Shown here: positions 60,422-64,000 of the stretch, one piece after another
Numbering within the stretch: position 1 is the stretch's first letter
Layout: the number at the start of each line of letters is the position of its first letter
Source of the DNA: CBDDIP01 sp965279405
GTDB lineage: Bacteria > Actinomycetota > Acidimicrobiia > Acidimicrobiales > Ilumatobacteraceae
DNA length: 64,000 bases
Reading direction: 5' to 3'
NCBI GenBank assembly: GCA_965279405.1
Contig: OZ257157.1
Span: 4,712,001-4,776,000 of the forward strand
Program-made: the position numbers and the translations under genes
The notes under the pieces: generated by a model
What the model saw: the letters and a program-made list of their open reading frames with translations, nothing else
Database searches by the model: none
What the model was told of the DNA's origin: nothing

Positions 60422-61909
60422 TCATGTCCATGCGCACGGCGCCTCAAGTGGTGCCAGTCCGGAGAGGCCGCGCAGCCAGACGCGAAGGTCCACGTGCTCG
60501 GCCGCTGGTGTGCGGAGCAGGGTGAAGATCAGCCGCGTGTCGACGACGAGGCCATGCTCGGCGGCGCCAAAGTGGGCCACCTTGGCCGCCTCCGAGGCAT
60601 ACAGCTGCTGGCGATCGCCGGGCGCCTTTTCGCGTTCCGCGTTGACGATCAGCCATCGCGCCGCCGGCTCCTGGCCAGTGGCTTTGACGTACTGCAAGGC
60701 CGCAGAGTTGATCTGGTCGACGAAGTCGCGGCTGGCACCCTTGCGGGTGCCCTTCACCTCCACGATCGCCTCCCACCCGGGCACAGCTGGATCGGTAACG
60801 CGGAGGTCCTCGACCTTGTACGAGTCCCGGTCACCGTCCATCCGTTGCACCGCGAAGCCGAGTCGTTCGAACGCGTCGGCAACGGCGCCCTCCAGCGTTT
60901 CGCCGTCGCTGGTGAGCAGGCGCCGCTGCAGCGACCACGCTGCGCCTCGTGTCTTGTCGAGCGCCGCTGCGGCCGCAGCGACAAGAGCGTCGTGCTCGGC
61001 GACCGCCGCGGCTCGTGCGTCATCGGCGGCTTGCAGGGTGGCGGCTGCGTTGAGCTCATCGGCGGTCATCCACGCGGGCGAGCGGTGCCATTGACGGTCG
61101 GGACGGAACATCTCGTAGGTCTCGGCCCATCGTTCGATCGCCCACTCCACCCAGCGCTCCGGATGCTGGATCCATGCCGGAACGAGCAGGCACTCCTTGC
61201 CGTAGCGGTAGTTGCCGTCCGGGCCGACGAGCGTCGGGCGACGGAAGTGGGCGACCAGCGTCCGGCCACTCGTATCGTCGACAAGTCCGTCCCACTCGTT
61301 CAGTTCGGCGTTGCTCTCGAGCAAGCCGGGAAGCGTGACGTTCCTCGGTTGAGCCGACGCCGCCGGGTCGATCGTCTCGCGGACGAGTCGCTTGAGTGTC
61401 TCGTCGCCACTCGGAACCGACCAGGTTCGTGGGCTCGACGCCGGTCGGTCGACCACCAGCGACCAGTCGCCGCACTCGTCGATCGGCGTCATCGTCTCCT
61501 GGATCGACGCGCGCATCAGGTCCCGCGCGCTCGTTGACGGCGCCACCGAGCGAACGCCGTCAATGACGTGACGTTGCGTCGAGGTGTCAGGCGCGATCGT
61601 GCGGCGTGTCGGTCCGTAGAACACCACCGATCGCAGCGCTGCCTTCACGTCGACTCGCGGCGCGTCGCCGACGACCGCCGTCGCCAACGCCGTGAACGCG
61701 TCGGTCTGCGCGCGCAGCGGCAGCCGATCGGTGATCAGCAGATCGAAATCAGCTTGATGAACACCGTCCAAGCTCTCGATGGCCAGGTGAGCGCCGCCAA
61801 GGTCCTCGGCCAGCCGGTCGGCCAGCGCACGGAGCTCGCGCAGGCGAACCAATGTCGTGACGATGTGCGGTCTCGGTCGGTCACCGATCGTGTGCGGTCT
61901 CAGTGGCAT
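60422..61909 (-). CDS. PD-(D/E)XK nuclease-domain protein
   Basis: This 495-residue protein has an uncharacterised N-terminal two-thirds and a C-terminal restriction-endonuclease-like fold. The motif order is Glu340 in TLEGAVADAFERLGF, Asp368 in KVEDLRV, Glu384-x-Lys386 in IVEVKG, and Gln399 in DFVDQIN, the arrangement of PD-(D/E)XK enzymes. It is upstream of, and in the same orientation as, the NACHT gene, which suggests a two-gene system in which the nuclease is the effector or part of the sensor. ATG 61909. A DUF or named family for the N-terminal part is not recognised. Confidence 0.82.
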   Translation of the reverse strand: MPLRPHTIGDRPRPHIVTTLVRLRELRALADRLAEDLGGAHLAIESLDGVHQADFDLLITDRLPLRAQTDAFTALATAVVGDAPRVDVKAALRSVVFYGPTRRTIAPDTSTQRHVIDGVRSVAPSTSARDLMRASIQETMTPIDECGDWSLVVDRPASSPRTWSVPSGDETLKRLVRETIDPAASAQPRNVTLPGLLESNAELNEWDGLVDDTSGRTLVAHFRRPTLVGPDGNYRYGKECLLVPAWIQHPERWVEWAIERWAETYEMFRPDRQWHRSPAWMTADELNAAATLQAADDARAAAVAEHDALVAAAAAALDKTRGAAWSLQRRLLTSDGETLEGAVADAFERLGFAVQRMDGDRDSYKVEDLRVTDPAVPGWEAIVEVKGTRKGASRDFVDQINSAALQYVKATGQEPAARWLIVNAEREKAPGDRQQLYASEAAKVAHFGAAEHGLVVDTRLIFTLLRTPAAEHVDLRVWLRGLSGLAPLEAPCAWT

Positions 61910-61959
61910 GTACCTTCCGCCCTTTCACGCCTTGTCGGATGTGGACGATCGTTTTACCA

Positions 61960-61987
61960 ACCAGTTTTTGGTCAGTTCGACCAGTTT
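61960..61987. promoter_or_regulatory. Direct repeat ACCAGTTT in divergent promoter region
   Basis: ACCAGTTT occurs at 61960-61967 and again at 61980-61987, exactly 20 bp apart, between the nuclease gene (minus) and the HEPN gene (plus). The first copy is also part of an ACCA...TGGT palindrome. Spacing by two helical turns suggests an operator for a dimeric regulator of the defence locus. Confidence 0.5.
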
Positions 61988-62113
61988 CGGCCCATTGGCT
62001 GAGTGGCAAGACTGCCACTTCCTTCCACTCAGACCCGACCTTGCCATATTCGAGATGCCCTCGCGAGTTGGGCCGCGGACCGCCAGCCGTGGGCTGGCTA
62101 CGCTCCCCCACTC

Positions 62114-62941
62114 GTGGCCATCGTGTCGTTCCACGAGTACCGCCAGCACGACCTGGCCAACACCGAGGCCAACAACGCCATCATGGCCCTCCTCGCCGGC
62201 GCCCACCTGGCGGCGCACACGCTCCAGCTCACCGAGGGCTCGACAAGGTTGCTGCCGGAGATGTTCCCGCACGTGCCGCACATCCAGCGGTTCAACCTGA
62301 CCACACCGGCCGCGCGTGGGCTGCTCGCTGACGCCGAGGCCCACCTCGGCTCGATGGCCGTCCCCTACGTGCTGGCGATCCACGAAGGCTTCGTGCACGC
62401 CTGCCTGCGGCTGATCGGCGACACCGGCACCTTCAAGGCGTCGCAGATGCACAATGGGATCGCACGCCGGTTGCCCGTGAACTTCGGGGCCGACCTGTCT
62501 GGGTTCCACCTGGCCCGCATCCTGCGCAACTGCGTGATCCACAACGGCGGGCGCGTGACGGAGCGGTCGGTCACCGAGCTGCAGCGCGATGTCGATCCGA
62601 CCCACATCGCCCGGTGGACACGGATCACCCGCCGCTCGCCGCTCAAGCTTCGTGCCGGCGACGTCGTCGAGCTCGCCCACGGCGAAGTCGTAGCCACGAT
62701 GGCGACCACCCGCCAGATCGCCCGCACGCTCAACGAAGCGATGCAGCCGGCGCTGCCACGGGCGACGTGGGCGCGACTGCTCGTCGACGACGTCACCGTC
62801 AACGAGCCGGGCCACCTCACCGACCAGCACAACCTGCGCAAGTGCAGCGGCTACGCACGGCACCTGTACGGGCCGCTGGCGCTCACCACGCAGGAGATCT
62901 CGACGGCGCTGCTCGAGGCCGGGCATCAGCCCCGGACATGA
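62114..62941 (+). CDS. HEPN-like protein with Rx4H motif
   Basis: This 275-residue protein starts at GTG 62114, behind a GGCTACGCT -10-like element. The N-terminal half is helical. At residues 138-143 the RNCVIH motif (in LARILRNCVIHNGGRV) gives Rx4H, the HEPN ribonuclease signature, with EGFVHACLRL as the preceding helix. The C-terminal part (LKLRAGDVVELAHGEV) is beta-rich and may be a small binding domain. HEPN enzymes cleave RNA in toxin-antitoxin, CRISPR and Abi systems. It is divergent from the nuclease/NACHT pair and ends one base before a strong hairpin. Confidence 0.72.
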   Translation: MAIVSFHEYRQHDLANTEANNAIMALLAGAHLAAHTLQLTEGSTRLLPEMFPHVPHIQRFNLTTPAARGLLADAEAHLGSMAVPYVLAIHEGFVHACLRLIGDTGTFKASQMHNGIARRLPVNFGADLSGFHLARILRNCVIHNGGRVTERSVTELQRDVDPTHIARWTRITRRSPLKLRAGDVVELAHGEVVATMATTRQIARTLNEAMQPALPRATWARLLVDDVTVNEPGHLTDQHNLRKCSGYARHLYGPLALTTQEISTALLEAGHQPRT

Positions 62942-62975
62942 AGAGAGCCGGCACCGTTGGACGGGCCGGCTCTCT
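62942..62975. terminator. Perfect 11-bp hairpin after the HEPN gene and Y-RNA-like RNA
   Basis: AGAGAGCCGGC (62942-62952) pairs with GCCGGCTCTCT (62965-62975) around a 12-nt loop. It lies directly after the HEPN stop codon on the plus strand and after the structured RNA on the minus strand, so it can end both convergent transcripts. Confidence 0.75.
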
Positions 62976-62979
62976 CGGT

Positions 62980-63049
62980 AAACAGGGGCTCTTCCAGTTG
63001 AGCTACACCGCCGAAGCGTGCCGGGCCTCGAACCCGGATCTCCCAGTTC
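62980..63049 (-). ncRNA. Bacterial Y RNA (YrlA-like) tRNA-mimic module
   Basis: The minus strand folds as a tRNA mimic with its ends at the anticodon side. The T arm (CCGGG-TTCGAGG-CCCGG) is at 63021-63037. A closed acceptor stem follows, CACGC-UUCG-GCGGUG with one bulged G, at 63006-63020. Next come U8/A9 (63004-63005) and a D arm with GG in the loop (GCUC-AACUGGAA-GAGC, 62988-63003). A split stem pairs GAAC-U-GGG (63042-63049) with CCC-U-GUUU (62980-62987), with a U-U mismatch. There is no CCA end. This matches the published description of YrlA RNAs, which lack a free CCA end and have a kinked anticodon stem. Full ends are uncertain; the RNA probably reaches about 62942 and 63075. Confidence 0.78.
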
Positions 63050-63254
63050 TGTGAAGTCCCCGGGAACGACCCGGCGAACGAGGCACGATGCCTGACTTCG
63101 TAGATCCCAGTGTACGCGTCCTGTCCCCGATCGCCAGCACTCAAATCGCCGTTCGCAATCGCAGTAGCCGTGGTCAGATGGTCGAGAAACTCCCTGAACG
63201 GGTGAGGCTCCGGGAAAGGTAGACCGAAACGGTGTACCGGAAACGTAGGTCGCT

Positions 63255-64000
63255 GTGGACGTGTATCTGGACAACAACGCTTGGAATCGTCTCGCACGAG
63301 GCCCGGAAGCTGGAATTGCGTTGCGTCGAGCGTTGGCGCGACGAGGCGACCGGGTTGTGGCCGGCCTGGCCGTCTATGAAGAGCTCGTCGGTTTGGCGCT
63401 CACCGATCGGGGCAAGTACGAACGCGCCCTCGGCGAGCTCCATGCCCTGGCCGGATCAAGAATTCTGCGTCCTGTCGAGCAGTTGGTCCCTGCCGAGCTC
63501 GAGCATGGTGGACGACTTCCAGTTCGTGCTCGCTTCCTAGATTCTCAGATTCGCCACGCCGTCGCAGAGGCAGTTGAGCAGCACTCGTTTCTCGCAGTGG
63601 TCGCTGACGACATCGACGCCCTGAAGCAAGCGGCACTTGCACGAACCACTGCCGCTCGTGACGTCATCCGTGCGGCCGCTGGCGAACAAGGCCGCAAAGT
63701 CGCTCACGAAATGCGCGCGTGGCACCGCGATGAACCCTTCGACGAATGGGTCGTCGAGGTCGCTCGAGACACCTTCGGTGTCACGATCACCTCCGGATTT
63801 GCGTGGTACGAGCATCCGACGATGTGGCTCGTCACGCAGTACTTCGCAGCGCAGCACCTGCTGGCAACTGGCGAGGGCCAGCGTCTGGACAAGGGCGATG
63901 CGTACGACCAGCGTCACGCCTCCCTCGGCGCCTACTACGACGTCCTGATCACCGACGATGGCCGATTCACGAAAGTACTGGCCAAGTTCGACCCGCTCCC
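63255..64000 (+). CDS. PIN-like domain protein, 3' end outside window
   Basis: From GTG 63255 the frame is open to the window end (at least 248 codons). It begins VDVYLDNNAWNRLARGPEA with Asp in the first strand, and near the end reads DAYDQRHASLGAYYDVLITDD, the acidic and helical pattern of PIN-like ribonucleases (D...H.....Y.D...TDD). A helical middle part (EQGRKVAHEMRAWHRDEPFDEW) separates them. No stop is reached, so the protein is longer. It lies on the strand opposite the Y-RNA-like RNA. Activity is inferred from the fold. Confidence 0.75.
   Translation, partial: MDVYLDNNAWNRLARGPEAGIALRRALARRGDRVVAGLAVYEELVGLALTDRGKYERALGELHALAGSRILRPVEQLVPAELEHGGRLPVRARFLDSQIRHAVAEAVEQHSFLAVVADDIDALKQAALARTTAARDVIRAAAGEQGRKVAHEMRAWHRDEPFDEWVVEVARDTFGVTITSGFAWYEHPTMWLVTQYFAAQHLLATGEGQRLDKGDAYDQRHASLGAYYDVLITDDGRFTKVLAKFDPL

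Noticed and set aside
62980..63049. A permuted tRNA gene
   Set aside because: Order T arm then D arm could suggest this, but the acceptor stem is closed by UUCG with only 8 nt between the T stem and the 5' strand, there is no CCA, and no 7-bp acceptor stem can form.
62926..63297. Minus-strand ORF reading GGVAQLEEPLF-type text
   Set aside because: Such translations arise when tRNA-like sequence is read as protein. The Y-RNA-like RNA explains this DNA better.

Overview
The window is high-GC, densely packed DNA, with many ATGA/GTGA start-stop overlaps and frequent GTG starts. It fits an actinobacterium. The gene set (WhiB, an MtrAB-LpqB-like operon, PimB-like and Dpm1-like glycosyltransferases, an F420-type LLM oxidoreductase, DUF3040, an actinobacterial SOS box) suggests a lineage related to Acidimicrobiia such as Ilumatobacter. 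That placement is inference from gene content and not a search result.

Region 1 (1-37.4 kb) is chromosomal housekeeping. It holds a ROK kinase; a MoxR-DUF58-transglutaminase operon; dinB, Nudix and a Dpm1-like GT; IMPase followed by a response regulator, histidine kinase and GerMN lipoprotein; pfkA; glpK; alaC; ppa; a second ROK kinase; PimB-like GT and queG; an NYN protein divergent from an exonuclease/GIY-YIG nuclease with two tandem LexA boxes between them; thrB, trpD and whiB; a Fur-rubrerythrin-FeS-DUF3501 peroxide/iron operon; a glycerol-3-phosphate and possible ether-lipid cluster (glpD, AGPS-like, membrane protein, FGGY kinase); and two exported ferritin-like proteins. The RNase P RNA gene rnpB is at 37405-37778.

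Region 2 (about 37.8-46.8 kb) is a decayed prophage-like or integrative element next to the rnpB 3' end. It carries a DUF433/DUF5615 toxin-antitoxin pair (toxin frameshifted), a zincin, a broken M15-type lysin and a holin-like protein, a histone-H1-like Lys/Ala protein, a HEPN protein, an excisionase-like HTH, an XRE repressor, an integrase reduced to its first ~22 codons, and a BrnT-like toxin pair. A TCAAC-N4-GTTGA operator recurs, usually in pairs 21-23 bp apart, over TTGACA-N17-TTGAAT promoters that place the start codon 6 nt after the -10. This looks like one repressor controlling genes scattered along the element. A 21-bp direct repeat (20/21) lies near each end.

Region 3 (46.8-58.4 kb) is chromosomal again: MOSC protein, EamA transporter with a His-rich tail, small regulator, DUF1508, histidine phosphatase, zinc-ribbon coiled coil, class A PBP, LLM and Gfo/Idh oxidoreductases, cold-shock protein, DUF4389, nicotinamidase and TrmO.

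Region 4 (58.4-64 kb) looks like a defence or RNA-stress island. A PD-(D/E)XK nuclease gene lies upstream of a NACHT STAND NTPase gene; divergent from them is a HEPN-motif protein. Next comes a minus-strand structured RNA with a T arm, D arm, U8/A9-like linker and an acceptor stem closed by UUCG. This is the architecture of bacterial Y RNAs (YrlA). A PIN-like gene then runs off the window. The Y RNA and this locus, together with the element's operator array, are the most notable finds.
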